25,635 bases of DNA, taken from an uncultured Novosphingobium sp. (lineage in GTDB: Bacteria; Pseudomonadota; Alphaproteobacteria; Sphingomonadales; Sphingomonadaceae). How positions within the stretch are numbered: the first letter of the stretch is position 1; each line of letters opens with the position of its first letter. The DNA is taken from positions 1-25,635 of the forward strand of contig CAMPHR010000039.1 in assembly GCA_946886075.1 (NCBI GenBank), in the 5' to 3' direction. The position numbers and the translations under genes are program-made. Shown piece after piece: positions 7,900-15,518 of the stretch. Below the pieces are notes generated by a model. The model was given only the letters and a program-made list of their open reading frames with translations, made no database searches and was not told the DNA's origin.

Positions 7900-8175
7900 A
7901 TGAGCGACACGCCCCCCGACCGCCTCTCCACCAACCCGCGCAGCCCCCATTTCGACATGGACGTGCTGCAGCGTGGGATCGGCATCCGCTTCAAGGACCG
8001 CGTCCGCAACGATGTCGAGGAATATTGCATTTCCGAAGGCTGGATCCGCGTCGCCGCCGGGAAGACCAAGGACCGCCACGGCCAGCCGCTGACGATCAAG
8101 CTTACCGGCCCGGTGGAAGCCTGGTTCGAGCGCGGGGCAGAGGGCGAAGAGGAAACGGCCGCTGACGCTGAGTGA
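7900..8175 (+). CDS. DUF3297 family protein
   Basis: A 91-residue soluble protein matching the small DUF3297 family of Alphaproteobacteria and Gammaproteobacteria. It opens with DRLSTNPRSPHFDMDVLQRGIGIRF (core RSPHFD and RGIGIRF), continues with NDVEEYCISEGWIRVAAGKTKDR and ends with an acidic tail. Function is unknown. There is no signal peptide, so it is presumably cytoplasmic. It closes the DUF350-protease operon (30-bp gap) and is followed by a REP-like palindrome. Confidence 0.85.
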   Translation: MSDTPPDRLSTNPRSPHFDMDVLQRGIGIRFKDRVRNDVEEYCISEGWIRVAAGKTKDRHGQPLTIKLTGPVEAWFERGAEGEEETAADAE

Positions 8176-8261
8176 GCAGGCGTCTCGGCACTTAACAACA
8201 ACATCTGTTCGCTTCGAGCAAAGATCGGCTAGGCGTCCCGCTTTAAGTCGGCACCACCTCA

Positions 8262-8345
8262 AACCCGTTCGCCCTGAGCCTGTCGAAGGGCCCTACTTCC
8301 TTTTTAAGAAAGGAAGGGCTTCGACAAGCTCAGCCCGAACGGGTT
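8262..8345. repeat. REP-like inverted repeat, copy 1
   Basis: Two roughly 40-bp arms (8262-8304 and 8306-8345) face each other. They start AACCCGTTCGCCCTGAGC and end GCTCAGCCCGAACGGGTT, with a few mismatches. This is the GTTCGCCCTGAGC-type repetitive extragenic palindrome seen in sphingomonads and other proteobacteria. It lies between the convergent DUF3297 and CHAP genes and has T- and A-rich patches at the tip. It could therefore serve as a two-way terminator. Confidence 0.8.
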
Positions 8346-8381
8346 GAGTGAGTCAGATTAAACGAACCCTGCTCTCACCCG

Positions 8382-9107
8382 TTACCGCAGCCGCGCATCC
8401 CGCTTCACATCAGCGATAATGTCCCGCAGTGACCGCCCGGAAGGCGCGGCATCCGCAAACTGCATGGCGCGCATATCCATCTCCAGCTTCGGCTCACGCG
8501 CTGCCTTCCGCAAGGAACGGCCGAGGCTCGCAAGCCGCGTTGGCGTCTCTTCCCCATCCGCCTTGAAAACCGCCTTCGAAGGCTTCTCAAAATCCGCATC
8601 AGCCTTGGCAAAACGCACGCTCGTGCCAAGGGCCGGATCAGCCTCGAACGCGCGCAGCTGCGCTTTATCAGGATAGATGAAGCCGAAAGTCGGATTGGTC
8701 CGCGCGCCCATCTGCGCCGTGGGACTGTGCCAGACGCGCACCTGGCTCCAATCGCCCGCTTCGGACACGTCGAGCGCCAACACATCTTCCTCGATCGCGC
8801 CGGGCACCGACCAGTTGGCATGGCGGATCAGCACGCGCCGCTCATCCAGCACCTTGCTGACCACTGCGACATGGCCAAGCACCATCGGGCCATAGGGCCG
8901 GAAAGCCATGACAGCGCCACGCCGGGGCACATGGCCGCGCGCGTAGCGTTTCTCTGCCTGTTCCCACCATGTCAGCGCATCGCCCCGGATGTTCACGCCG
9001 GACACGATCCGCGCATAGGGAACGCACTGCAAAGCCGTCGCGCCCCACAGTGGAGCCGCGCCGAGCGAAGCCAGCAGCAAAGCCGCTCCGCGAATATATC
9101 GAAACAT
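8382..9107 (-). CDS. Secreted CHAP-domain protein 1
   Basis: A 241-residue secreted protein: a signal peptide (residues 1 to about 22, ...APLWGA) followed by a CHAP amidase/peptidase domain. The catalytic Cys is C28 in LQCVPYAR, the His is H79 in GHVAVVSKV and the third polar residue is N98 in RHANWS. CHAP domains usually cleave amide bonds in peptidoglycan. The last 90 residues are charged and of no recognised fold. Start ATG 9107 is preceded by GAGGTC at a normal distance. It is a paralogue of the next gene upstream (9186-9749), sharing CxPYAR, WWxQAExRY, RG(H) and HANWS blocks. The two lie in tandem on the same strand with 78 bp between them. Confidence 0.85.
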   Translation of the reverse strand: MFRYIRGAALLLASLGAAPLWGATALQCVPYARIVSGVNIRGDALTWWEQAEKRYARGHVPRRGAVMAFRPYGPMVLGHVAVVSKVLDERRVLIRHANWSVPGAIEEDVLALDVSEAGDWSQVRVWHSPTAQMGARTNPTFGFIYPDKAQLRAFEADPALGTSVRFAKADADFEKPSKAVFKADGEETPTRLASLGRSLRKAAREPKLEMDMRAMQFADAAPSGRSLRDIIADVKRDARLR

Positions 9108-9185
9108 TTTTGCGACCTCAAAATATTGAGAATCGCCCCACCGCCGGTCAAACTAGCCAGCAGCGCTTAGAAAATAGTTAAGAGC

Positions 9186-9749
9186 TTAGAAAGCAGCGCC
9201 AGCGGCAGCAGCGGCCGTATTCGCGCGGTCGGCCATGGCGATCTGGACCGGTGCGGCCTCACGGGTATGGCCGGGATAGATGAAACCCTTGGCCGCGTTG
9301 GAGCGCAGGCCAAGGCCACCGATCGGGCCGTACCAGACGCGCACGTCGGTCCAATCATTGTTGGGCGATACGTCGATCGCGCGCACATTACGCTCGATGC
9401 CACCGCGATAGGACCAGTTGGCATGGGTCAGCAGCACTTCGCGGTCGTTGACGACCTTGCTCACCATGGCGACATGGCCAACGGGCATCGAACGGCTGGC
9501 AGAAAACGCAAGAACAGCGCCCTCGCGCGGCTCGTGGCCACGATCATAGCGACCTTCTGCCTGACCCCACCAAGTGTTGGCGTTGCCGTGGATTTCGATA
9601 CCGGAAACCTGGCGCGCATAGGGTGCGCACTGGAGAATGCCAGCGGCGGCAGGAGTCACGATCAGGGCGCTGAGCGCAAGCATGGCAGTCGCGATAATTG
9701 CGCGAAAAGCACCGATCATGTGTGAAACGACCCCCGACTTGTTGTGCAT
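9186..9749 (-). CDS. Secreted CHAP-domain protein 2
   Basis: A 187-residue secreted protein with an N-terminal hydrophobic export signal (about residues 13-37, ending TPAAAG) and a CHAP domain: C41 in LQCAPYAR, H92 in GHVAMVSKV, N111 in THANWS. It is the shorter paralogue of the neighbouring CHAP gene, without the long C-terminal extension but with an Ala-rich tail. The start is uncertain. ATG 9749 follows GGGG by 6 nt, ATG 9719 would start closer to the signal peptide, and a TTG lies just upstream. Likely role is a cell-wall amidase or endopeptidase, inferred from the family. Confidence 0.83.
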   Translation of the reverse strand: MHNKSGVVSHMIGAFRAIIATAMLALSALIVTPAAAGILQCAPYARQVSGIEIHGNANTWWGQAEGRYDRGHEPREGAVLAFSASRSMPVGHVAMVSKVVNDREVLLTHANWSYRGGIERNVRAIDVSPNNDWTDVRVWYGPIGGLGLRSNAAKGFIYPGHTREAAPVQIAMADRANTAAAAAGAAF

Positions 9750-9827
9750 TTTCAACCCCGTGGCGTCCTTAAGGCAGGGCCAGGATGAATTGAGAAGCGT
9801 CGAGCGGTGAGTTGTGGGCGCTGCGGG

Positions 9828-10898
9828 TTAACCTGCGGAACGAATAACATGGCCCGCAGTTACGATTAACCTTGTTGCATTAGCCAAGTCACTGAAAAGA
9901 CTATCTTCTGTCCCGGTCATCCAGACCTGGCCGCCGGTTTCCGTTAACCTGTCGAACAACGCAGCGCGGCGCGACGGGTCGAGATGAGCCGCCACTTCAT
10001 CGAGCAGCAGCACAGGCGGTTGTCCTCGATGAGCCGCGACCAGCCCCGCATGGGCGAGCAGGATGGACAGCAGCAACGCCTTCTGCTCCCCGGTCGAACA
10101 AAGCGACGCCGCCTGCCCCTTGGCCGCATGGACGACCGAAAGGTCCTGCCGGTGCGGCCCGGACAAGGTGCGCCCCGCTGCCGCGTCCCGCCGCCGCTCG
10201 CGTGCAAGCCGTCCGGAAAGCGGCCCGTCGCCTCCCTCATCCCCCTCGATCGCCAGCAGTGGGCGGGCGAAAGGCTCGTCCGGCTGCCCCTCAAGCTCCA
10301 CGCCAAGCCGCGCCACAAGGTCGGCGCGCGCAAAAGCCAGCCGCTCGCCATGCTCCTCCATCTGCGTTTCCAGCGCCGCCAGCCAGGATGGATCAGCACG
10401 CGGCAAGTCGGACAACAGCCGGTTACGCGCCCGCATCGCCGCCTCATAGCGCGCGCTATGAACCGCGTGCTCCGGATGCAAAGCCAGCGTCAGCCGATCA
10501 AGAAAGCGTCGCCGCCCGCCGGGGCTGTCCATGAACAGCCTGTCCATCGCAGGCGTCAACCACATGATCGCCAGATGATCCGCCAGCGCATTGGCTGATG
10601 AGGCGACGCCGCCAATCCGCACCTGCCGCCGGTCCGGCGCCTGGGCCGAAGTGCCGGTGCCGATCACCGCGCCGTCCACCTCCGCCGCGATGCCGAAGCT
10701 GCCCGGCCCGCTCTGCCGCGCCATGTCGCGCAACGCAGCACCGCGCAAGCCACGGCCGGGCGCCAGCATCGACACCGCCTCCAATATATTGGTCTTGCCC
10801 GCCCCATTCTCTCCCGTCAGCACGATGAAGGCATGATCGGGAAGGATCAGCGCATCCGCATGGTTGCGGAAATCGCTTAAGGTCAGGCGGCCGATCAT
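9828..10898 (-). CDS. recF: DNA replication/repair protein RecF
   Basis: A 356-residue SMC/ABC-type ATPase that loads RecA at gapped DNA. Walker A GENGAGKT is at residues 29-36, the signature [12 protein letters not shown] near residue 265 and Walker [13 protein letters not shown] near 300. The opening [12 protein letters not shown] and the block GGRRRFLDR are RecF-typical. Length is normal. It is not next to dnaN or gyrB here, which is common in Alphaproteobacteria. There is a 40-bp gap to the lipoprotein gene upstream on the same strand, so both could share a transcript. Confidence 0.95.
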   Translation of the reverse strand: MIGRLTLSDFRNHADALILPDHAFIVLTGENGAGKTNILEAVSMLAPGRGLRGAALRDMARQSGPGSFGIAAEVDGAVIGTGTSAQAPDRRQVRIGGVASSANALADHLAIMWLTPAMDRLFMDSPGGRRRFLDRLTLALHPEHAVHSARYEAAMRARNRLLSDLPRADPSWLAALETQMEEHGERLAFARADLVARLGVELEGQPDEPFARPLLAIEGDEGGDGPLSGRLARERRRDAAAGRTLSGPHRQDLSVVHAAKGQAASLCSTGEQKALLLSILLAHAGLVAAHRGQPPVLLLDEVAAHLDPSRRAALFDRLTETGGQVWMTGTEDSLFSDLANATRLIVTAGHVIRSAG

Positions 10899-10938
10899 CG
10901 CCCCGCTCTAGCGAGGCAAATGCCAAACGGAAAGCGCT

Positions 10939-11463
10939 TCAGCAGCGCTTGCGCGTCACCGCCACGCCATCATTGACGATGGTGAGTTCCCGGCCATTGG
11001 CTGAAGGACGCAGCTCCAGCTTCTTGGTCCAGCTGTCACCCTCCCCCGTGAAGGCCGCGTCCACGCGCAGCTTGCCACCGTTTGCCCGCGTGACCCCTTT
11101 CACGGTGCCGACGCTTTCATGGAAGATCAGGCTGTCCGGCGTTACCTTGAGCTCCAATTCAGCGGAACGGTCTCCGCAGCGATCGTTGAGACCCGTCCAA
11201 TTTCCCTGCAAGCCAGCAGGGATCGAGCCGATTTTCGCAGGAACAGTGGACTTTTGGGGCGAATCCGCCGCTGCTGCATTAGCCGCTGGCTTGGGCTGCG
11301 CCTCATTGCCCGCCGCTAGGGTTTCATCCTGCGTGGGCGTCTCATTGCTGACATCATAGGTCGCCTGCTCATCGACGATGTTGGTCGACATGCGGGGCTG
11401 CTCCCCACCCTTGTCGTCACAGGCAGCGAGCAGCAGCAGGGGCATGGCGAGAAACAGGCGCAT
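10939..11463 (-). CDS. Predicted lipoprotein
   Basis: A 174-residue lipoprotein: the signal peptide MRLFLAMPLLLLAAC has lipobox LAAC with the lipidated cysteine at C15. A low-complexity Asn/Ala/Glu-rich linker follows (to about residue 75), then a C-terminal globular part with alternating strands (GLQGNWTGLNDRCGDR..., ending AVTRKRC). The repeated C-x-n-C layout suggests a disulfide. No function is recognised. The frame extends upstream to 11535, but that would bury the signal peptide, so ATG 11463 is used. It is divergent from the peroxiredoxin gene, with about 100 bp between them holding both promoters. Confidence 0.75.
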   Translation of the reverse strand: MRLFLAMPLLLLAACDDKGGEQPRMSTNIVDEQATYDVSNETPTQDETLAAGNEAQPKPAANAAAADSPQKSTVPAKIGSIPAGLQGNWTGLNDRCGDRSAELELKVTPDSLIFHESVGTVKGVTRANGGKLRVDAAFTGEGDSWTKKLELRPSANGRELTIVNDGVAVTRKRC

Positions 11464-11567
11464 CCGTAATGAACCGGCCGGGCGCGCATGGGTTCCCGCT
11501 TCAGGCTTGCCAGCCGCGCGGAGAGGGGCCATCACTTCAGCACAGCCGCAATGGATGGAGACGGGTG

Positions 11568-12104
11568 ATGATGAAGCGCGCGATGATCGCGATGGGCCTT
11601 GCCGCCAGCTTGCTTGGATCGACCGGCGCGATGGCGGCGCTCTCGGCCGGGGCGAAGGCGCCCGATTTCACCACGCGCGGCGCGCTGGCGGGCAAGACCT
11701 TCACCCTCACCCTGTCGCACCAGTTGAAGCGCGGCCCGGTCGTCCTCTATTTCTTCCCGAAGGCTTTCACGCCCGGCTGCTCGGCCGAGGCGCGCGAGTT
11801 CGCGACGCATATCGATGACTTCAAGAAGGCGGGCGCAACCGTGATCGGCATGTCGGCCGACCCGGTGGATGACCTTGTCGCCTTCTCGACCAAGGACTGC
11901 GCTGGCAAGTTCGCCGTAGCCTCCGCCGGGCGTGACATCATTTCGGGCTATGACGTCGCGCTCAAGATGGCACCAGGCGTAACCGACCGCACCTCTTATG
12001 TGATTGCGCCCAACGGCCGGATCGTCTTCGTCCATAGCGAGATGAATTATACCGGCCATGTGAAGAGCACGCTCGCCGCCGTCCAGTCGATGAAGGCGAA
12101 ATAG
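11568..12104 (+). CDS. Periplasmic BCP-type peroxiredoxin
   Basis: A 178-residue thioredoxin-fold peroxidase of the AhpC/TSA (BCP/PrxQ-like) group that reduces peroxides through a reactive cysteine. The peroxidatic site is FTPGCSAEAREF with C71; C111 (STKDCAGKF) may be the resolving cysteine. Strands VVLYFFPKAF and TVIGMSADP are typical. Unusually for BCP, an N-terminal signal peptide (residues 1 to about 24, ...GAMAALS) predicts export. The ATG at 11568 lies 7 nt after GGAG, with a second ATG at 11571. The frame extends upstream to 11469 without support. It is convergent with the dienelactone hydrolase gene. Confidence 0.85.
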   Translation: MMKRAMIAMGLAASLLGSTGAMAALSAGAKAPDFTTRGALAGKTFTLTLSHQLKRGPVVLYFFPKAFTPGCSAEAREFATHIDDFKKAGATVIGMSADPVDDLVAFSTKDCAGKFAVASAGRDIISGYDVALKMAPGVTDRTSYVIAPNGRIVFVHSEMNYTGHVKSTLAAVQSMKAK

Positions 12105-12131
12105 GGCATACAGCGGAATACGCTCATACCT

Positions 12132-12170
12132 CCGTTCGCCCTGAGCCCGTCGAAGGGCTCAGCCCGAACG
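12132..12170. repeat. REP-like inverted repeat, copy 2
   Basis: CCGTTCGCCCTGAGCCC (12132-12148) pairs with GGGCTCAGCCCGAACGG (12154-12170) across a 5-nt tip, with mismatches only at the CCC/CCC positions. It is the same palindrome family as 8262-8345, without the long insert. It also sits between convergent genes. Confidence 0.8.
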
Positions 12171-12177
12171 GGGATCT

Positions 12178-13101
12178 TTACTCCCTCTTCCCATCACCCT
12201 TCACATAGCGCCCAAACCACTCCAGCGTCGCCGCCCAGGCTGCCTTCGCCGCCGCCTCATTATAGCTCGGCCGGTAATCCGCCATGAAGCCATGATCGGC
12301 CTCCGGATAGACGGTGATCGCATCCGGCGGCGACTTGCCCGCCTTCTTCAGCGCCGCCCGCATCGTCTCGACATCGGCAACAGGGATACCCTTGTCCAAC
12401 CCGCCATATTGCCCGAGCACCGGCGCCTTCAACGCTGCGGCCTGCTCAACCACGCTCAACGGCTGCAACTCTGTCTTGTCGCTCACCAGCCGCCCATAAA
12501 AGGCGACGCCCGCATCCAACTGCGCGCTATGCGCGGCGTAGAGCCACACGACGCGACCGCCCCAGCAAAAGCCGGTAATGCCCCGCCGCGCCGCGTCGCC
12601 GCTATGCTTGCCTGCCCAATCATAAACCGCATCGATGTCGGATAGCACCTGCGCATCAGGCGCCTTCGACACAATGCTGCTGATCAGCTGCTTGATGTCG
12701 GCGATCTTGGTCGCATCGCCATGGCGCGCGAACAGATCAGGCGCGATCGCATAATAGCCCTCTCGCGCGAAGCGGCGGCACATGTCGCGAATCCATTCAT
12801 GCACGCCAAAAATCTCATGTACCACGACGATGACCGGCGCGTTCTTCGCCTTTTCCGGTCGTGCCACATAGGCTGGCACCGAAAATCCGTCGCTCGCCGC
12901 GATCGACACCCTCTCCTCGGCCAGCCCCTCCCCCGATGTCTGGACGGCGCTGCTCGAAACAGGGCGGCAGGCGGCGGCGAAACCTGCGGCGAAGGCTCCG
13001 GTCATCAGCAGCTTGCGCCGATCGAGCCCGCTACTGTCGATCCAGCTGCGATCTTCGGGTAGGCGATCCACCGCTGGCGGTGCTGCATTGTCATGGCTCA
13101 T
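12178..13101 (-). CDS. Dienelactone hydrolase family protein, Tat/lipoprotein
   Basis: A 307-residue alpha/beta hydrolase of the dienelactone hydrolase family. The triad is C179 (GFCWGG), D236 (GGLDKGIP) and H270 (EADHGFM), with the family block VVVHEIFGVHEWIRDMCRR at about residues 92-110. Upstream lies an export signal with twin arginine (DRRKLLMTGAFAAGFAAAC) and a lipobox cysteine at C45, after a 27-residue hydrophilic lead. It is therefore likely exported, in contrast to cytoplasmic ClcD-type enzymes. ATG 13101 is preferred over the frame's earlier start because GAGAGGATG precedes it. Substrate unknown. Confidence 0.88.
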   Translation of the reverse strand: MSHDNAAPPAVDRLPEDRSWIDSSGLDRRKLLMTGAFAAGFAAACRPVSSSAVQTSGEGLAEERVSIAASDGFSVPAYVARPEKAKNAPVIVVVHEIFGVHEWIRDMCRRFAREGYYAIAPDLFARHGDATKIADIKQLISSIVSKAPDAQVLSDIDAVYDWAGKHSGDAARRGITGFCWGGRVVWLYAAHSAQLDAGVAFYGRLVSDKTELQPLSVVEQAAALKAPVLGQYGGLDKGIPVADVETMRAALKKAGKSPPDAITVYPEADHGFMADYRPSYNEAAAKAAWAATLEWFGRYVKGDGKRE

Positions 13102-13164
13102 AAAGCATCCTCTCCGCTGCCCCCACGTCACAAACTATAGGCTGGGCGGGCGCGCGCAAGCGGG

Positions 13165-13551
13165 TCAGCCAAGGAAGTCCCCGCTTACGATCCGTTCCAG
13201 CCCCGCAACACTGCGCGCATAGACATAGGTCCAAGCTTCGACGGGCGCGTCAGCGCTACGCACCATTATCCGCTCACGTCGAAACTCATGGGGAGCAGGA
13301 AAATGCGGCGCGCACTCCTCATGCTCATCAAGCACGGAAAAGATCGCGTCGGCATCAGGCAGCCGGAACAGTTCACCTGTGACAATTCCGTCAGGTCCGG
13401 GGACAAAGCCCGGATAATAATCCACCCGGTAGAGTGCGCCACTCGCAACGGCAGCACCCGCAAACTGCGCCACCGATGCCAGCCAGCGCGCCATCTCTCC
13501 TGCAAAAGCGGGACGAAGAGATCCATAAACGAAAAGCAGCGACTGGCTCAT
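13165..13551 (-). CDS. Gamma-glutamylcyclotransferase-like (AIG2/GGCT) protein
   Basis: A 128-residue protein with the GGCT-like fold. The substrate-binding loop YGSLRP is at residues 9-14, the block YPGFVPG near 46-52, and the LDEHEE segment carries the likely catalytic glutamate E78. Members cyclise gamma-glutamyl amines or act on related small molecules; the exact substrate is open. It lies 63 bp upstream of the dienelactone hydrolase gene on the same strand and is separated from the upstream peptide gene by a strong terminator. Confidence 0.85.
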   Translation of the reverse strand: MSQSLLFVYGSLRPAFAGEMARWLASVAQFAGAAVASGALYRVDYYPGFVPGPDGIVTGELFRLPDADAIFSVLDEHEECAPHFPAPHEFRRERIMVRSADAPVEAWTYVYARSVAGLERIVSGDFLG

Positions 13552-13571
13552 TTCACGAAGGCGCTAACAAT

Positions 13572-13603
13572 AAAAAAGCCGCCCTGGCAACAGCCGGGCG
13601 GCC
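13572..13603 (-). terminator. Rho-independent terminator of the 27-residue peptide gene
   Basis: GCCGCCC (13578-13584) pairs with GGGCGGC (13597-13603), with extra GGC/GCC pairing around an AACA loop. On the minus strand a run of six T follows (13572-13577). On the plus strand five T follow, so it can stop transcription both ways. It lies 46 bp past the stop of the small peptide gene. Confidence 0.9.
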
Positions 13604-13649
13604 TTTTTGAAATTCCTCAAGATGAGGAATAAAAGGAGCGATCAATCGC

Positions 13650-13733
13650 TCAGGCGTAAAGCACCGAGTAGAAGGTCAGCAACTGTGCGCCAACCGCAAC
13701 CATCAAAGCAACGCCCTGCATAGTGTGCCGCAT
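13650..13733 (-). CDS. 27-residue hydrophobic membrane peptide
   Basis: A very short open frame encoding 27 residues: it opens MRHTMQGVALM, runs through VAVGAQLLTF and closes YSVLYA. One hydrophobic stretch (about residues 7-25) could span the membrane once. Support for translation: AGGA sits 8 nt before the ATG, the frame has no rare features, and a strong rho-independent terminator follows the stop. A hairpin (GCGCCCT 13776-13782 side with AGGGCGC, spanning 13760-13782) lies in the leader just before the ribosome site. It therefore looks like a self-contained transcription unit. No function is recognised. It could be a small membrane protein that tunes a larger complex; a non-coding RNA is the alternative. 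Confidence 0.6.
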   Translation of the reverse strand: MRHTMQGVALMVAVGAQLLTFYSVLYA

Positions 13734-13759
13734 GTTTCGTTTCCTGCAAATTTTGTTTT

Positions 13760-13782
13760 GCGCCCTGTTTGGACAAGGGCGC
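13760..13782 (-). promoter_or_regulatory. Leader hairpin of the small peptide gene
   Basis: Seven-base arms GCGCCCT (13760-13766) and AGGGCGC (13776-13782) enclose a 9-nt loop. On the minus strand the hairpin is followed by an A-rich stretch and then the AGGA ribosome site. It is not a terminator in that direction because there is no T-run. Confidence 0.45.
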
Positions 13783-13855
13783 ATATGATGGAAGACGCCC
13801 TCCGCCTCAATCGCAAAGGGCGCGTTCGCAGTTGCAGCAAACGCAACGGTCGCTG

Positions 13856-14599
13856 TTACTTCAATGCAACGATCATCGCCTGAGCGGCGGCGGGCGCACG
13901 GACTTTGGCCCCACTGATGAAGAAAACGAAGACGTCGCCCGTATCCGCCATGCTTTTCGCGCTTTTTTTCCAGCCCCCGATATCTTCGGTCGAGTAGCCC
14001 GTGGCTTCCTCTTCCCGCGTGCGCATCAGGCGGAGGTAGGAAAAGCCTACATCATGGCCCTTGATCGTGGGATATTCATCATGATCGGCCAACACCACCG
14101 CCGCACCCGCATCGCGGGCAAGTTGCAGAAAAGCCGGATCATCAAAGCTTTCATGCCGCACCTCCAGCGCGTGGCGCAGCGGCACGCCATCGACGCTGCC
14201 GGGCAGCAGCTTCAGGAACGCGCCGAAATCCTCCGGGTCGAATTTCTTGGTCGGCATGAATTGCCACAATATCGGGCCCAGCCGGTCGCCCAGTTCTGCG
14301 ATGCCCTGCCCGATGAACTTGGCGATGGACTCATCCGCTTCGGCCAACACTCGCCGGTTGGTGCAGAAACGCGAAGCCTTCACCGCGAACTGGAAGCCAT
14401 CCGGCACCGCCTTTGCCCAGTTGGCGAAGGTCGCGGGCTTTTGCGTGCTGTAATAGGTGGCGTTGATTTCCGTCGCGGTCAGATGCTGGCCGACATAGGC
14501 CAACTCGTCTTTCTGCCGCAGGCCTTCGGGGTAAAAGGTGCCGCGCCATGGCTCGAACGTCCATCCGCCTATCCCTACCCTGATGCGTCCCGCTGCCAT
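13856..14599 (-). CDS. DUF72 domain protein
   Basis: A 247-residue protein of the DUF72 (YecE-like) family, a TIM-barrel-like group of unknown biochemical role. Family signs are the opening RVGIGGWTFEPWRGTFYP, the block TATEINATYYSTQKPATFANWA (core EINATYY), GFQFAVKASRF near residues 68-78, ILWQFMPTKKF, and ALEVRHESF near 143-151. The length is normal. Start ATG 14599 has AAGGAGATTGCC directly upstream, a strong ribosome site. It is cytoplasmic, with no signal. The next gene downstream on this strand is the 27-residue peptide. Confidence 0.9.
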   Translation of the reverse strand: MAAGRIRVGIGGWTFEPWRGTFYPEGLRQKDELAYVGQHLTATEINATYYSTQKPATFANWAKAVPDGFQFAVKASRFCTNRRVLAEADESIAKFIGQGIAELGDRLGPILWQFMPTKKFDPEDFGAFLKLLPGSVDGVPLRHALEVRHESFDDPAFLQLARDAGAAVVLADHDEYPTIKGHDVGFSYLRLMRTREEEATGYSTEDIGGWKKSAKSMADTGDVFVFFISGAKVRAPAAAQAMIVALK

Positions 14600-14657
14600 G
14601 GCAATCTCCTTCCGCGCCCATATTGTCGGCTGACCGGGACGAGGAACAGGGGAAATG

Positions 14658-15347
14658 TCAGGGCGCTGCCTTGCGCCGCAATCCGATCAGCCATGGCTTC
14701 ACCCCGCGCGTCGGCCGCGCCGTGCCGTCGAGCCGCTTTGCACGGATGATCTTCACCGGCTTCACGATCATCTGCCCACGCATCGGCCCCGACCCGCAGC
14801 AGCTCGGCATGGCGAGGATGCGGCGCACGACATCCATGCCCGTCACCACATGTCCGAAAGCGGCATAGCCGATATAGTCGCCGCGCGCATCCATGTTGGG
14901 CCTGGCGCCAGCGGTGATGAAGAAATTGCCCATCGCCGAGTCCGGCCGGTTGGGCCGCGCCATCGAAATCGTCGCATCAAGGTGGCGGATGCCCGTCTTG
15001 CTCGTCGGCTCATGCGGGATCGGCGGCAGCGAACGGCGCGCATCCGTATCGATCCCGCCCTGGATCAATCCCAGCTTCGCATCACTCTTGCGCCGAGCCG
15101 CGCCGTAGAAGGTGACGCCATCGAACCGCCCATCATCAACATAGGCCAGGAAATTGGCCGAAGTCCGCGGCGCCCGCTTATTGTCCACCGCCACCACGAT
15201 CGTGCCAGCCGTCGTCTCGATCGCCACCCGCGTATAGCCCGGCGTCGGACGGTTGCCCGGCAAACTCCATGCCGCCGCCGGGTTCAGGAACAGCAGCAGC
15301 AGGACAAGCGCGCGCAGCGATGCGGATATGGTCAACGGTTGAAGCAC
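14658..15347 (-). CDS. Secreted cyclophilin-type peptidyl-prolyl isomerase
   Basis: A 229-residue cyclophilin with an N-terminal signal peptide (about residues 1-26, ...NPAAAWS) that sends it to the periplasm, where it would speed proline isomerisation in folding proteins. Cyclophilin blocks seen are VAIETTAGTIVVAVDNKRAP, NFLAYVDDGRFDGVTFY, GLIQGG (the QGG core), the STISMARP-like ATISMARP, and GNFFI with AFGHVVTGMDVVRRI. A short loop SCCGSG lies near residue 183. No ATG precedes the signal peptide in frame. The start is GTG at 15347, or a TTG four codons later. Confidence 0.85.
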   Translation of the reverse strand: MLQPLTISASLRALVLLLLFLNPAAAWSLPGNRPTPGYTRVAIETTAGTIVVAVDNKRAPRTSANFLAYVDDGRFDGVTFYGAARRKSDAKLGLIQGGIDTDARRSLPPIPHEPTSKTGIRHLDATISMARPNRPDSAMGNFFITAGARPNMDARGDYIGYAAFGHVVTGMDVVRRILAMPSCCGSGPMRGQMIVKPVKIIRAKRLDGTARPTRGVKPWLIGLRRKAAP

Positions 15348-15390
15348 CGATCATCGAACTGAAGTGGCGGAGAGGGAAAGCTCCAATTTG

Positions 15391-15418
15391 TTGACAAATT
15401 ACACTCATATGTGCAATT
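15391..15418 (+). promoter_or_regulatory. Candidate promoter and operator palindrome before the VOC operon
   Basis: A perfect TTGACA (15391-15396) is followed at once by an inverted repeat: AATTACAC (15397-15404), 6-bp spacer, GTGCAATT (15411-15418), with one mismatch. The placement over a putative promoter, about 100 bp before the VOC gene and 50 bp from the divergent cyclophilin start, suits a dimeric regulator site. The -10 element is not obvious. Confidence 0.4.
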
Positions 15419-15518
15419 CCTTCTGAAAGGCTTTCCAATCCGGGGTCAAACCTACCAGGCAAAAAACACTCGGCATTCGATAGAGAATTAAGACGAAAAC
15501 CAAGTAAGGAGAGATGTG

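Noticed and set aside
13769..14749. 326-residue plus-strand frame opposite DUF72
   Set aside because: Antisense shadow; the minus strand encodes the recognisable DUF72 protein with a strong ribosome site.
14655..15362. 235-residue plus-strand frame opposite the cyclophilin
   Set aside because: Arg/His-rich shadow; the cyclophilin motifs are on the other strand.
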